64,000 nucleotides of DNA from JAQBQB01 sp963846925 (lineage in GTDB: Bacteria > Gemmatimonadota > Gemmatimonadetes > Gemmatimonadales > Gemmatimonadaceae), in contig CAWJXW010000016.1 in the NCBI GenBank assembly GCA_963846925.1, positions 441,813 to 505,812 of the forward strand. The letters run 5' to 3'. Under the pieces are notes generated by a model. The model was not told where the DNA came from. It searched no databases and saw nothing but the letters and a program-made list of their open reading frames with translations. Both the position numbers and the translations under genes were made by a program. Shown piece by piece: positions 37,219-45,978 of the stretch; the first letter of the stretch is position 1, and each line of letters begins with the position of its first letter.

Positions 37219-39708
37219 CTACGCGCTTCGCAGTGCGTCCATCGGAGAGACGGACAGCGCGCGCCTCGCACCGAGATAGGTCGTCGCCAACACGACCAGC
37301 GCGACCACCGTCGCGACGATCCCCAGCACTTCCAGGTCGAGGGCGGGGACCCCGTAGAGAAAAGCCGCGAACACGCGCCCGACTCCGATCGCCGCGGCGA
37401 CGCCGACCACGAGGCCGAGCAGCGCCGGCCGCAGACCGTGCGATCCGACCGTCGCGAGTACCTTCCCCGGACCCGCGCCCAGCACGACCCGCACACCGAT
37501 CTCGTGCACTCGATCGGCGATCACTTGGGTGATGACGGCGAAGATTCCGCCGGCTGCCAACAGCAGCGCGGCCGCGGCGAAAGCGGCGAGGATCGTCGCC
37601 TGATAGGTCACACGCGTCCATGAATCGCCGGCGTGGTCTTCCATGGTCCGCGCGTCGAAGATCGCCAGCTCCGGACTCGCCCGCTGAACCGCCTTGCGCA
37701 ACTCGCCGATCGAACCGCGCGGATCGCCCCGCGTCCGCACGAGCACGGTACGGTTCGCGTAGGTGAACTGGGTGTACGGCGTATAGAAATCGGCCTGCAC
37801 CGGATGATCGTCGAGCGGCTGGTACGCCACGTCGGCGACAACCCCCACGATCGTCGCCGCCGAATCCGGGCGATCGAAATTGCTGCCGCCGTTGAACCAC
37901 ACCCTCTGGCCGATCGGATCCTGATTCGGCCAGAATCTCTTCGCCGCCGTCTCGTTGATGATCGCGACGCGCTGCCCTCCCGCGCGATCGCCGTCCGTGA
38001 AGGCTCGACCTCGCAGTACGGGCGTGCCAAGAACGCGAAAGTGTTCCGGGCCCACGTAGTGGCGCAGGACGAATGGGGCGGCATCGCGACTCGCCCACGG
38101 ACGGCCTTCGATGGACAGGGTGCTGTTCGCGCATCCGGTGCTGAGCGGCGCGCATCCATCCACCGACGCGCCCTCCACGCCGGGCAGCCGGCGGACCTCG
38201 TCGAGCACACTCGTGATCAGTGCCGGCGCCTTCGACGGCGGATACTTCACGTCCGATGGACGAATGGTGAACGCGATCAGGTTGTGTCGGTCGAACCCGA
38301 CTTCGGTGTTCGCCAGCGCGCGCAGGCTCGCCGCGAAGAGGCCACCCGCGACCAGCAGCACGAGCGCGAGCGCGGTTTCAGCGCCGACGAGAACGTGCCG
38401 CAGCCGCATGCTGCGCGGTCCGACGACGCCGCGGCCCGAATCGTTCAACGCGCTCTTGAGATCGACCCGCGCGGATTGGATCGCCGGCAACAGGCCGAAC
38501 AACAGCACCGTCAACGCACACAGCGCGAGCGAGAACGCGAGCACCCGCGCGTCGACGCGAGGCGCCGCGAATTCGCCGACCGCACCGTAGAAATTTCGGC
38601 CGCGAAACGCCGCGGCGGGCACGCCGGCGTGCGCGGTCAGCGGCCAGGCGATCGCGATCCCGAGCACCGCGCCGCCCAGCGCGAGCAGCGACGCCTCGAC
38701 CAACAGCTGGCGAACGATGCGTGCGCGGCTCGCGCCGAGCGCCGCTTGCAACGCGACATCGCGCCGCCGCGTGGCCGCATGCCCGAGGAGCAGGCCGGCC
38801 ACGTTCACGCACGCCAGAAGCAGCAGGCAGGCCGCGCCGGCGAGAAGCAGAAGCAGCGGACGACGTGTCGACGGATCGATGCGCGCGTCATTCATCGTCG
38901 TCGCCGTCGCCGCCACGACGTCGTCAGGCCGCTGGTCGCGCAGCGGACGCGCTTGGCCGATGTGCGCGCCAAGAACGCCGAGCTCGGCGGCCGCCCGCTC
39001 GATCGACCCGCCCGGGCGTAAGCGTCCGACGACGCTTATGAAACTCTGATTCGTGACGAGGTAGTCCGCGTACGTCACGCGCACGGCCATCGGCGCCGGC
39101 ATCCAGAGCGAGGCGCGCCCCGAGAGTCCGTTGAAGCCGGCCGGAAGAACTCCGATCACTGTCAGCTCGATTCCGTTCAGCGTCACCTTCCGCCCGATCA
39201 CGCTGTCGCCGCCGAATCGACGCTTCCATAGATCGTGGCCGAGTAGCACGACGGGTAGAGCTGTGGCGGCTTCGTCGAGCGACGCGTCGAATGCGCGGCC
39301 GACGATCGGGCGAACGCCGAGCAGCGAGAAGTAGTCCGACGACACGAACTCGCCTTCAACCGGCTCGACGCTGCCTGTCGTGAACGCGGCGGTGGCCGCG
39401 CTGAAGCTCGCCACCCGCTCGAACGAGCGCTGCGTCGCGGCGAGCTCGCGGAAGCGCGGCCATGACCAGCGCTCGTTGCGGGGCGACTCGGTCGCCCGCG
39501 CCCGCGTCATGAAGAGCACAGCCAACTCGTTGGCTCGCTCGAATGGCGGCGGACGAAAGAGCGCCGCGTCCACGATGCTGAACACGGTTGTCGCCGCGGC
39601 GGCGCCGAGCCCAATGGAGACGACAGCCGCCGCCGTGACGACGGACGAACGTCGCAGCGACCGAACGGCGCGCCGAACGTCGAGCGGGAGATCGCGAAGG
39701 ATCGTCAT
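37219..39708 (-). CDS. ADOP-type ABC transporter permease, intact (829 aa)
   Basis: The order of domains is: membrane segment (SVVTAAAVVSIGLGAAAATT), MacB periplasmic core (about 45-240), FtsX helices with LLLLLAGAACLLLLACVNVA and RRRDVALQAALGASRARIVR, second membrane/periplasmic repeat, and a final FtsX domain with ADRVHEIGVRVVLGAGPGKV. It lacks the N-terminal PadR-associated extension of its neighbour. The ATG overlaps the stop of the DUF4097 gene as ATGA, placing it at the end of an ECF sigma / anti-sigma / DUF4097 operon. It probably takes part in envelope export or stress response with a separate ATPase, not present here. Confidence 0.9.
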   Translation of the reverse strand: MTILRDLPLDVRRAVRSLRRSSVVTAAAVVSIGLGAAAATTVFSIVDAALFRPPPFERANELAVLFMTRARATESPRNERWSWPRFRELAATQRSFERVASFSAATAAFTTGSVEPVEGEFVSSDYFSLLGVRPIVGRAFDASLDEAATALPVVLLGHDLWKRRFGGDSVIGRKVTLNGIELTVIGVLPAGFNGLSGRASLWMPAPMAVRVTYADYLVTNQSFISVVGRLRPGGSIERAAAELGVLGAHIGQARPLRDQRPDDVVAATATTMNDARIDPSTRRPLLLLLAGAACLLLLACVNVAGLLLGHAATRRRDVALQAALGASRARIVRQLLVEASLLALGGAVLGIAIAWPLTAHAGVPAAAFRGRNFYGAVGEFAAPRVDARVLAFSLALCALTVLLFGLLPAIQSARVDLKSALNDSGRGVVGPRSMRLRHVLVGAETALALVLLVAGGLFAASLRALANTEVGFDRHNLIAFTIRPSDVKYPPSKAPALITSVLDEVRRLPGVEGASVDGCAPLSTGCANSTLSIEGRPWASRDAAPFVLRHYVGPEHFRVLGTPVLRGRAFTDGDRAGGQRVAIINETAAKRFWPNQDPIGQRVWFNGGSNFDRPDSAATIVGVVADVAYQPLDDHPVQADFYTPYTQFTYANRTVLVRTRGDPRGSIGELRKAVQRASPELAIFDARTMEDHAGDSWTRVTYQATILAAFAAAALLLAAGGIFAVITQVIADRVHEIGVRVVLGAGPGKVLATVGSHGLRPALLGLVVGVAAAIGVGRVFAAFLYGVPALDLEVLGIVATVVALVVLATTYLGARRALSVSPMDALRSA

Positions 39709-40625
39709 TTCGGGAGCACTCGGATGGCCCCCTTGAACGTGCGGACCGTCATGTGCGCCTCGCCAGCGCCAAGACGCACGGTAAGCGTTTGCCCGCCGGC
39801 CGACGCGGGACGGAACTGCCTCAGCGTATTCGGGTCATCGCGGCGTAGCGGTCCTCCGCCCTGGATGAAGCCGGTCACCGTCGAGAGATCCAGCCTGCTC
39901 GAGGCCGAGCGCGGCAGAACGATGTCGACGGTGCCGGCGTGATCAGAGAAGTCAAATATGCTGCCGGGCGCCGGAGTCGCCGCGTACCGCAGGTTGCCCG
40001 TCACCGAGCTGAATCGGCCCCGCCGGATGGCCGGCGACTCCACGTCGAGCGGGCCGCTGATCGTCGACGCGTCGACGTCTTCAGGCGACCCGCGCACGGT
40101 CATGTGGCCGCGGCCTGTGCGCGCCTTCACGAGCATCGACGTGACGTCGAGGTCGACGTCGCCGGTGATCGACTCGGCCTCCACCTGCTCGGCGTCGCCC
40201 GCAAGACGAATCGCGCCGGACACCGTGTAGAACCATCCGCCGACGCCCTCGCCGACGATCGTCGCGTCGACCGTCTTGATGGAGATGCCGGCGCGGCGAG
40301 GGACGTAGATCACCAGATCGGACGGACCCACCTCGCCGTCGTGCCGTCGCGGCTCGACGCCGAGCTTGTACGCGGATTTGTCCTGGCCGCGCGCGAAGAA
40401 GAAGTTGCCGTTGGACGCGACGCGCCCCCGCACCACGATCGAGTCGCGATCCCAGCCGACCAGGCGCGCGGAGCCCGAGGGCACCCAGATCTTGACGCCG
40501 ACGTCCGGCGTAGCTGGACGCGCACCAAGAATCTTCAGCACGGGCCCCGGCTGGGCGTGTGCTCCGCCCACCATAGAAGCGGTGAGGCATCCGCAAACGA
40601 GTGTGAACCGCAGTGCGCGAATCAT
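39705..40625 (-). CDS. Secreted DUF4097-type beta-helix protein
   Basis: The 306-aa precursor has a signal peptide (MIRALRFTLVCGCLTASMVG to AHA). The body is a series of short beta-strands typical of DUF4097 'putative adhesin' proteins: GISIKTVDATIVGEGVGG, VEAESITGDVDLDVT, GHMTVRGSPEDVDASTISG, GRFSSVTGNLRY, and so on, a right-handed helix-like repeat. Such proteins are often encoded beside ECF sigma or PspC regulators and may report on the envelope. The ATG at 40625 lies 2 bp beyond the anti-sigma gene's stop, and the 3' end is coupled to the permease. Confidence 0.87.
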   Translation of the reverse strand: MIRALRFTLVCGCLTASMVGGAHAQPGPVLKILGARPATPDVGVKIWVPSGSARLVGWDRDSIVVRGRVASNGNFFFARGQDKSAYKLGVEPRRHDGEVGPSDLVIYVPRRAGISIKTVDATIVGEGVGGWFYTVSGAIRLAGDAEQVEAESITGDVDLDVTSMLVKARTGRGHMTVRGSPEDVDASTISGPLDVESPAIRRGRFSSVTGNLRYAATPAPGSIFDFSDHAGTVDIVLPRSASSRLDLSTVTGFIQGGGPLRRDDPNTLRQFRPASAGGQTLTVRLGAGEAHMTVRTFKGAIRVLPK

Positions 40626-40627
40626 GT

Positions 40628-41320
40628 TCAGCTCGCGTTGCTGACTTTTTTCAGCACGTCGATCTTCTGCCGATATGAGGACGCGAGCATCGTGCGAAGC
40701 GTCGCGTTGCGCGGATCGCGTGCGACCGCCGCCTGGAGCTCGGCGATCGCCAGATCGACTGTCTTCAGGTCGTCGTCGATCGCGGCCCGCGTTCCCGGCG
40801 CGAGGCGCGCCCGTTGGAGTTGGAGTTCGTCGAGCAACCGGTCCGCTTCCTCGCGATAGCTCGTGATCGAATCGTCGGCGAAGCGAAGGACGCTGTCGGC
40901 GTTCACGCCGGCCATCACGCTCGGGGAGATCGAGCGAACGATAGGCGGAACGATCTGGATCACCGTGACCGCGGTGATCGCCGCGACCGACGCGGCGACG
41001 CCGATCACCCAGGGATCGACGCGGAGCCGCCACGACCTCGCCGCGGGCTCGACGGAATCGAGCGCGACGACCTTCGCGCCGTCGATCTCTTGTCGGATTT
41101 CCCGCCACATGCCATCCAGCTCGGTCGTCAGCGTCGCCGGAGCGCGCCTCGATTCGTCGATTCGATTCATGAGCGCGGTGAGGCCGGCGACGTCGGCCGC
41201 GCAGTCGCGGCATACACCAAGGTGTGCGTCGACGCGCGCGCGATCGGCGGCGTCCAGCGTGCCGTCGGCGGCGCGCTGCCGCTCTTCCTCGGACAAATGG
41301 ATGGCGGGGAGATTCGTCAT
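40628..41320 (-). CDS. Anti-sigma factor with zinc-finger domain
   Basis: The 230-aa protein has an N-terminal zinc-binding anti-sigma domain with DAHLGVCRDCAAD (H33, C37, C40). One membrane helix follows (about 104-126, WVIGVAASVAAITAVTVIQI), then a periplasmic helical C-terminus with a coiled-coil look (YREEADRLLDELQLQRARL). It would hold the coupled ECF factor at the membrane. The ATG at 41320 overlaps the sigma stop as ATGA. The start was set by the motif distance and coupling. Confidence 0.88.
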   Translation of the reverse strand: MTNLPAIHLSEEERQRAADGTLDAADRARVDAHLGVCRDCAADVAGLTALMNRIDESRRAPATLTTELDGMWREIRQEIDGAKVVALDSVEPAARSWRLRVDPWVIGVAASVAAITAVTVIQIVPPIVRSISPSVMAGVNADSVLRFADDSITSYREEADRLLDELQLQRARLAPGTRAAIDDDLKTVDLAIAELQAAVARDPRNATLRTMLASSYRQKIDVLKKVSNAS

Positions 41321-41877
41321 GGAGCGAGAAGCGAAATCAGCGCGCGCCGGGCGCGCCAGAGTTGAGCGCGGGCGGTCCCCGCGGCGATGCCGGTCATCTC
41401 GGCGATCTCGTCGTGGGAATAGCCGCACAAGTCGTGGAGAACGAACACCGTTCGAGCGCCCTTGGGGAGCCGGCCGATCGCCGCATCGAGGTCGATGCGA
41501 TCGTCGGCGCCGAGCGCGGAGCCGGCGGTTCGCGGTGCGGGAATGTCATCGGTGAGCGAAGCGAGCTCTCGCCGGCCCTCTGTGCGGAACCGATTGAGCA
41601 CGACGTTCACCGCCAGTCGATGCAGCCACGTTCCGATCGCGCTCTCGCCGCGAAACGATGGGAGACGCTCCCACGCCCGCACGAAGGCGTCCTGCGTCAG
41701 CTCGCGCGCGTCGCGGTCGTCGCGCGTCATGCGGTGGCAGAGGAGGTAGATCGCCGGCGCGTGGGCGCGGTACAGCGACTCGAACGCCGCGACATCGCCC
41801 GATTGCGCGCGGCGGACGACGTCGTCGAAGCCGACGGCGTCGTTCGCGCGCGAAGCGAGCTCCGGAGATTCGGTCAT
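41317..41877 (-). CDS. ECF-type RNA polymerase sigma factor (second of three)
   Basis: The 186-aa protein has region 2 (DRDARELTQDAFVRAWERLP and GTWLHRLAVNVVLNRFRTE) and region 4 (GYSHDEIAEMTGIAAGTARA). The proposed start ATG at 41877 gives MTESPELASRAND. An ATG at 41904 adds nine residues and is possible. It heads the operon sigma / anti-sigma / DUF4097 / ADOP permease, all with 4-nt or 2-nt junctions, so these products probably form one envelope-response unit. Confidence 0.93.
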   Translation of the reverse strand: MTESPELASRANDAVGFDDVVRRAQSGDVAAFESLYRAHAPAIYLLCHRMTRDDRDARELTQDAFVRAWERLPSFRGESAIGTWLHRLAVNVVLNRFRTEGRRELASLTDDIPAPRTAGSALGADDRIDLDAAIGRLPKGARTVFVLHDLCGYSHDEIAEMTGIAAGTARAQLWRARRALISLLAP

Positions 41878-41911
41878 CACCCGGCGGCGAACAATCGCGC
41901 CCATGTGCGCG

Positions 41912-42403
41912 TCAGCGTTTGGAGATCTCTGCGAGCGTGGAATCGACTTCGCGCTGCGCGACTTCGCGCGGCACGACGCCGCCCGGCGTTCGCTCCGTCG
42001 GAATGCGGACGGATGCCACGTTGCCCTCGCGGTCGAGGGTGAGGAGCGCCGTCGTCGTGAGCAGCGAGACGCGCAACACCCATGAGCCTTCGGCCGGCCA
42101 GGACCGTCGCACCGAGAACACACCCGGACGACCGGTCGCACCGAACTGGAGCGGCACCGTCCGACGCGCCCCGCTCACGAGCCCGTACGCCGTGCCCGTC
42201 ACGTCCGTGACGCTCGGCACGCCTTCGCGAAGCATCGTGTGGACGTAGAACGCCACGTCGCGCGACGCCGGGTCCCACGGATTCACCGGCGACTCGATCG
42301 AGAGCCACGGCGGCCATTTGATGACGTGAGTCGACGACGGCGCCGCCGCTCCCAACGAGAGCAGGGCGCCGACAAATACCGGGACGAGCGCACGACGTAG
42401 CAT
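41912..42403 (-). CDS. Secreted hypothetical protein, 163 aa
   Basis: A signal peptide (MLRRALVPVFVGALLSLGAA) is followed by a mature protein with VIKWPPWLSIESPVNPWDP and a beta-rich centre (FSVRRSWPAEGSWVLRVSLL). The C-terminus REVAQREVDSTLAEISKR is helical. I recognise no family. It lies 8-35 bp upstream of the sigma gene in the same direction, so it may belong to the same transcription unit. Confidence 0.75.
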   Translation of the reverse strand: MLRRALVPVFVGALLSLGAAAPSSTHVIKWPPWLSIESPVNPWDPASRDVAFYVHTMLREGVPSVTDVTGTAYGLVSGARRTVPLQFGATGRPGVFSVRRSWPAEGSWVLRVSLLTTTALLTLDREGNVASVRIPTERTPGGVVPREVAQREVDSTLAEISKR

Positions 42404-42495
42404 GAGACCTCCATTCGGTTGTGGCCAGACGCCTTCAACCGATTGGATGCTTCGACCCGCGGATTTGCTTACGGCGGCAGCGAAGACGCCTGGCG

Positions 42496-42699
42496 CTATT
42501 CCGGCGGGGGCTCCTCGGAGGCTGTCGACTCGCTGTAGCCGCCCAAACGCTCGAGCTCGTCCGGCATGCCGAAGGCGTCGAGCAATTCGAAGCAGTCGTC
42601 GTCGTCGAGGTCGTCCAGGTCATCGAGTTGTCGCTCGCAATCGGCATCGACGCCGTCGGTCGACGCGGGAGTCGTGAGGCGGGGGAGGGTGTCGTCCAT
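42496..42699 (-). CDS. Short acidic ORF, 67 aa (doubtful)
   Basis: From an ATG at 42699 the frame encodes a very acidic peptide with an Asp/Leu tract (DDLDDLDDDDCFELLDAFG) and a C-terminus SESTASEEPPPE. Two cysteines are present. It has no signal peptide and no recognised motif. The gap 42404-42915 otherwise holds no gene. GC-rich repeats of GTC/GAC codons can create such frames by chance, so this is only a possible gene. Confidence 0.35.
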   Translation of the reverse strand: MDDTLPRLTTPASTDGVDADCERQLDDLDDLDDDDCFELLDAFGMPDELERLGGYSESTASEEPPPE

Positions 42700-42915
42700 G
42701 TGTCCATCCGGTTTGGGTGGACGGAACGATCGATCTTCGCCCTCCTTCACGCGGCACCCGAGCCTTCCGGATCATCCCATTTTGTTGCGCGAAGTCTTCG
42801 CTCTCGGGCGCTTACCAACCGCGAGACGCACCGCGTAGCTTGGAACCGAGCTACGACGCGGCGCACATTTTCCGCCCGCGTCGTTTCACGGTTGCCCTCT
42901 CACGAGATCGATGAC

Positions 42916-44676
42916 ATGAGAACGAGATTCTCGCACGAACTGATCGGCGCGGCGGGACGAGCCGCCTTTGTCCTCTCGTTGTGCGCCCTCCCGGCGATGA
43001 GTCAGACGGATCCGCGCGTCGGCCTGCGCGCCGGCTGGTGGGATGCGCAACAGGCCGCGCGCGGCATGGAGCTGCTCGGCAGCGGCAAGAAGGCGGAGGG
43101 CTTCTACAATCCGTCGGACCCCGGCGACTTCGGCTTCCTGAACGGCGACCTCGCCTTCAAGGGAAACATCATCGTCCAGGGCGGATTCCACGGATTCCAG
43201 GTCTGGGACGTCTCGGACTCGCACAACCCGCGGCTGCGCAGCACGTTCGTTTGTCCGGGCGGCCAGGGCGACCCGACACTCTATAGAAACCTGCTCTTCT
43301 TCTCCGTCGAGGAGACCCGTGGCCGCGTCGACTGCGGCGGCGGGGGCGTGCAGGATACGGTAAGCAAGGAGCGATTCCGCGGCGTACGCATCTTCGACGT
43401 CACGGACGTCGATCATCCGAAACAAGTCGCCGCGGTGCAGACGTGCCGCGGGTCGCACACCCACACGCTGGTCGTCGATCCGAAAGACACGAAGAACGTC
43501 TACATCTACGTGTCCGGTACGGCGGGTGTGCGCTCGCCGAACGAGCTCGCCGGCTGCTCGCCTCTTCCCCCCGAAGAGGACAAGAACACCTCGCTGTTCC
43601 GAATCGACGTGATTCAGGTGCCGCTCGACCATCCGCAGGACTCGAAGGTCGTGAGCAACCCGCGCATCTTCGCCGACGCGGCCGGGAACGTCGCCGGTCT
43701 ATGGAAGGGGGGCGCGCACGGCGAGGGCACGCAGAACACGAACGTCACCAATCAGTGCCACGACATCACGACCTACTCGGCGATCGGCATGGCCGCGGGC
43801 GCTTGCTCGGGGAACGGCCTCCTGCTCGACATTCGCGACGTCGTGCACCCCAAGCGGCTCGATGCGGTCGCGGATCCGAACTTCGCGTACTGGCATTCGG
43901 CGACGTTCAGCAACGACGGTAAGAAGGTGCTGTTCAGCGACGAATGGGGCGGCGGCACGCAGCCCAAGTGCCGCGCGACGGACAACCCGAAATGGGGCGC
44001 CGACGCGATCTTCACGATTGAAAACGGCAAGATGACGCAGCGCGGCTACTTCAAGATCCCCGCACCGCAGACCGACCAGGAGAACTGCGTCGCCCACAAC
44101 GGGTCGCTCATCCCGGTTCCGGGACGCGACATCCTCGTGCAGGGATGGTATCAGGGCGGGCTGTCGGTGTTCGACTTCACCGATCCGTCGAATCCGAAAG
44201 AGATCGCCTTCTTCGACCGCGGCCCGATGGATTCGACCAAGCTCTACCTGAGCGGTTTCTGGGCCGGCTACTGGTACAACGGTTTGATCTACGGCGACGA
44301 GATCGGCCGGGGGCTCGACATCCTCGAGCTCAAGCCGAGCGAATTCCTCTCGCAGAACGAGATCGATGCGGCGAAGCTGATTCACGTCGACTTGCTGAAC
44401 GTCCAGAACCAGCAGCGCTACACCTTCCCGCCGAGCTTCGTCGTGCCGCGCGCGTATCTGGATCAGCTCGCGCGCAACAACGGTCTCGCCGCCGATCGGC
44501 TCTCCGCCGTACGCGACGCACTCGGGAAAGCAGAATCAATGAAGGGGGCCGCTCAGCATACCGCTCTAACCCAGCTCGCAACGGCGCTGGATGGCGACGC
44601 GAAGTCCGCGGCCGACGCGGCCAAGGTTCGCACGCTCGCGGCGTCGGTGCATGAATTGGCAAACGCGAAACGCTAG
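42916..44676 (+). CDS. Secreted LVIVD-repeat (beta-propeller) protein
   Basis: The 586-aa precursor (ATG at 42916) has a signal peptide ending near AMSQT. The body has propeller blades of LVIVD type: GGFHGFQVWDVSDSHNPRL, RFRGVRIFDVTDVDHPKQV, GLLLDIRDVVHPKRLDAV, and LSVFDFTDPSNPKEIAFFD. Several cysteines (CPGGQ, VDCGGGG, TCRGSH, AGCSP) suggest disulfides. Conserved acidic/His pieces such as SHTHTLVVDP and DEWGGG could bind metal. A C-terminal helical extension of about 100 residues follows. Members are widespread in soil bacteria with no defined function, and an envelope location is likely. Confidence 0.87.
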   Translation: MRTRFSHELIGAAGRAAFVLSLCALPAMSQTDPRVGLRAGWWDAQQAARGMELLGSGKKAEGFYNPSDPGDFGFLNGDLAFKGNIIVQGGFHGFQVWDVSDSHNPRLRSTFVCPGGQGDPTLYRNLLFFSVEETRGRVDCGGGGVQDTVSKERFRGVRIFDVTDVDHPKQVAAVQTCRGSHTHTLVVDPKDTKNVYIYVSGTAGVRSPNELAGCSPLPPEEDKNTSLFRIDVIQVPLDHPQDSKVVSNPRIFADAAGNVAGLWKGGAHGEGTQNTNVTNQCHDITTYSAIGMAAGACSGNGLLLDIRDVVHPKRLDAVADPNFAYWHSATFSNDGKKVLFSDEWGGGTQPKCRATDNPKWGADAIFTIENGKMTQRGYFKIPAPQTDQENCVAHNGSLIPVPGRDILVQGWYQGGLSVFDFTDPSNPKEIAFFDRGPMDSTKLYLSGFWAGYWYNGLIYGDEIGRGLDILELKPSEFLSQNEIDAAKLIHVDLLNVQNQQRYTFPPSFVVPRAYLDQLARNNGLAADRLSAVRDALGKAESMKGAAQHTALTQLATALDGDAKSAADAAKVRTLAASVHELANAKR

Positions 44677-44819
44677 TCCGTGTGGCGAGCGAGTACCGTG
44701 CGCTACTTGGGCGTCAACAATCCGCTTGTGTCCGTTTGTGTCCGCGTTCCAATCGTTGATGCACGCGCTGCGGTCGAGGCTCGAGCGCCACGACAGGCGG
44801 ATCAGCCGAAATGCACTCC

Positions 44820-45851
44820 CTAAACGGTTGTGGCCTGTCGAATCGCGGGGGCGACGATCGTGCCGAGGAGCTCGATCGATCGCATGACTTTTTCGTGCGG
44901 CACCGGACCGACCGTCATCTGCGCGAGAAAGCGGTCGTGATGAAAGAGCTCGCGCTCGTAGAGGATCTTGTCGATCACTTCCTGCGCGCTGCCGACGAGG
45001 AGCGAGCCGTGCGGTGCGCGGGAGGCGTCGAACTGTTGGCGCGTCGTCGGCGGCCAGCCGCGCTCGCGCCCGATGCGCGACATGGCTTCGGCGTACGGAG
45101 GAAAGAACGTGTCCGCCGCCTCGCGGCCGTCGGTCGCGATGAACGTGTGCGAATTGATGCCGACGCGCGCCGTCGATTCCTTCCCCGCCCGCTTGGCAGC
45201 CTCGCGATAGAGAGCGATGAGCGGCGCGAACTGGGCCGGCGCGCCACCGATGATGGCGAGCGCCAACGGAAGGCCGAGCGTTCCGGCGCGGATAATCGAC
45301 TCTGGCGTTCCGCCCACCGCGATCCACACCGGAAGCGGTTCTTGAATCGGGCGCGGATAGACGCCGAGGTCCTTGATCGGCGGCCGGTGCTCGCCAGACC
45401 AGGTGACCCGCTCGCGGTCGCGCAGCTTCAGTAGCAACTCGAGCTTTTCGGCGAAGAGCGTGTCGTAGTCGGCCAGGTCATAGCCGAAGAGCGGGAACGA
45501 CTCGATGAACGACCCTCGCCCCGCCATGATCTCGGCGCGGCCGCCGGAGATGAGGTCGACGGTCGCGAACTCCTCGAAGACGCGCACCGGATCGTCCGAG
45601 CTGAGCACCGTGACCGCGCTCGTGAGACGAATCCGCTTGGTTCGCGCCGCCGCCGCAGCCAGGACGACCGCGGGCGCCGACGCGATGAACTCGGGCCGAT
45701 GATGCTCGCCGACGCCGAAGACGTCGAGTCCCACCTGGTCCGCCAACTCGATCTCTTCCAGCAGATCGCGCATCCGCTGCGCACCGAGCGCGGCGAGGCC
45801 TGTTGCCGGGTCGCGCGGAATCTCCACGAAGCTGTATAAGCCGATTTCCAT
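44820..45851 (-). CDS. LLM-class flavin-dependent oxidoreductase (paralogue of 20943-21983)
   Basis: The 343-aa protein has the same luciferase-like signature as the gene at 20.9 kb: VGLDVFGVGEHHRPEFIASA, SAVTVLSSDDPVRVFEEFAT, GRGSFIESFPLFGYDL and WIAVGGTPESIIRAG. The start MEIGLYSFVEIPRD fits the family N-terminus. The ATG at 45851 is in direct contact with an octamer repeat array that occupies the place of promoter and ribosome-binding site. On the coding strand the bases before ATG read GGTCCACC, not a Shine-Dalgarno sequence. Translation of the array in frame gives an STGPPVHR-type repeat that is surely not protein. Confidence 0.9.
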   Translation of the reverse strand: MEIGLYSFVEIPRDPATGLAALGAQRMRDLLEEIELADQVGLDVFGVGEHHRPEFIASAPAVVLAAAAARTKRIRLTSAVTVLSSDDPVRVFEEFATVDLISGGRAEIMAGRGSFIESFPLFGYDLADYDTLFAEKLELLLKLRDRERVTWSGEHRPPIKDLGVYPRPIQEPLPVWIAVGGTPESIIRAGTLGLPLALAIIGGAPAQFAPLIALYREAAKRAGKESTARVGINSHTFIATDGREAADTFFPPYAEAMSRIGRERGWPPTTRQQFDASRAPHGSLLVGSAQEVIDKILYERELFHHDRFLAQMTVGPVPHEKVMRSIELLGTIVAPAIRQATTV

Positions 45852-45939
45852 GGTGGACCGGTGGACCGGTGGACCGGTGGACCGGTGGACCGGTAGACCG
45901 GTAGACCGGTAGACCGGTAGACCGGTAGACCGGCGGCAC
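45852..45939. repeat. Octamer tandem array: 5 x GGTGGACC then 6 x GGTAGACC
   Basis: Eleven head-to-tail octamers, a block of five and a block of six differing at one base, fill 88 of the 127 bp between the divergent LLM and Gfo/Idh start codons. Each unit includes half of ACCGGT, so the array is a chain of ACCGGT palindromes. The block structure indicates expansion by slippage or recombination after one point mutation. Confidence 0.95.
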
Positions 45940-45978
45940 CGCCATACTTTACCGATGCCTGCAATGGAGAACCCACGC

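Noticed and set aside
42421..42915. N-terminal 165-residue extension of the LVIVD protein
   Set aside because: The sequence before the ATG at 42916 is not protein-like, and the signal peptide starts at that ATG.
45852..45939. Possible CRISPR array
   Set aside because: Units are 8 bp head-to-tail with no spacers, and no cas gene is present. The same holds for 56839-56971, 58233-58264 and 24867-24901.
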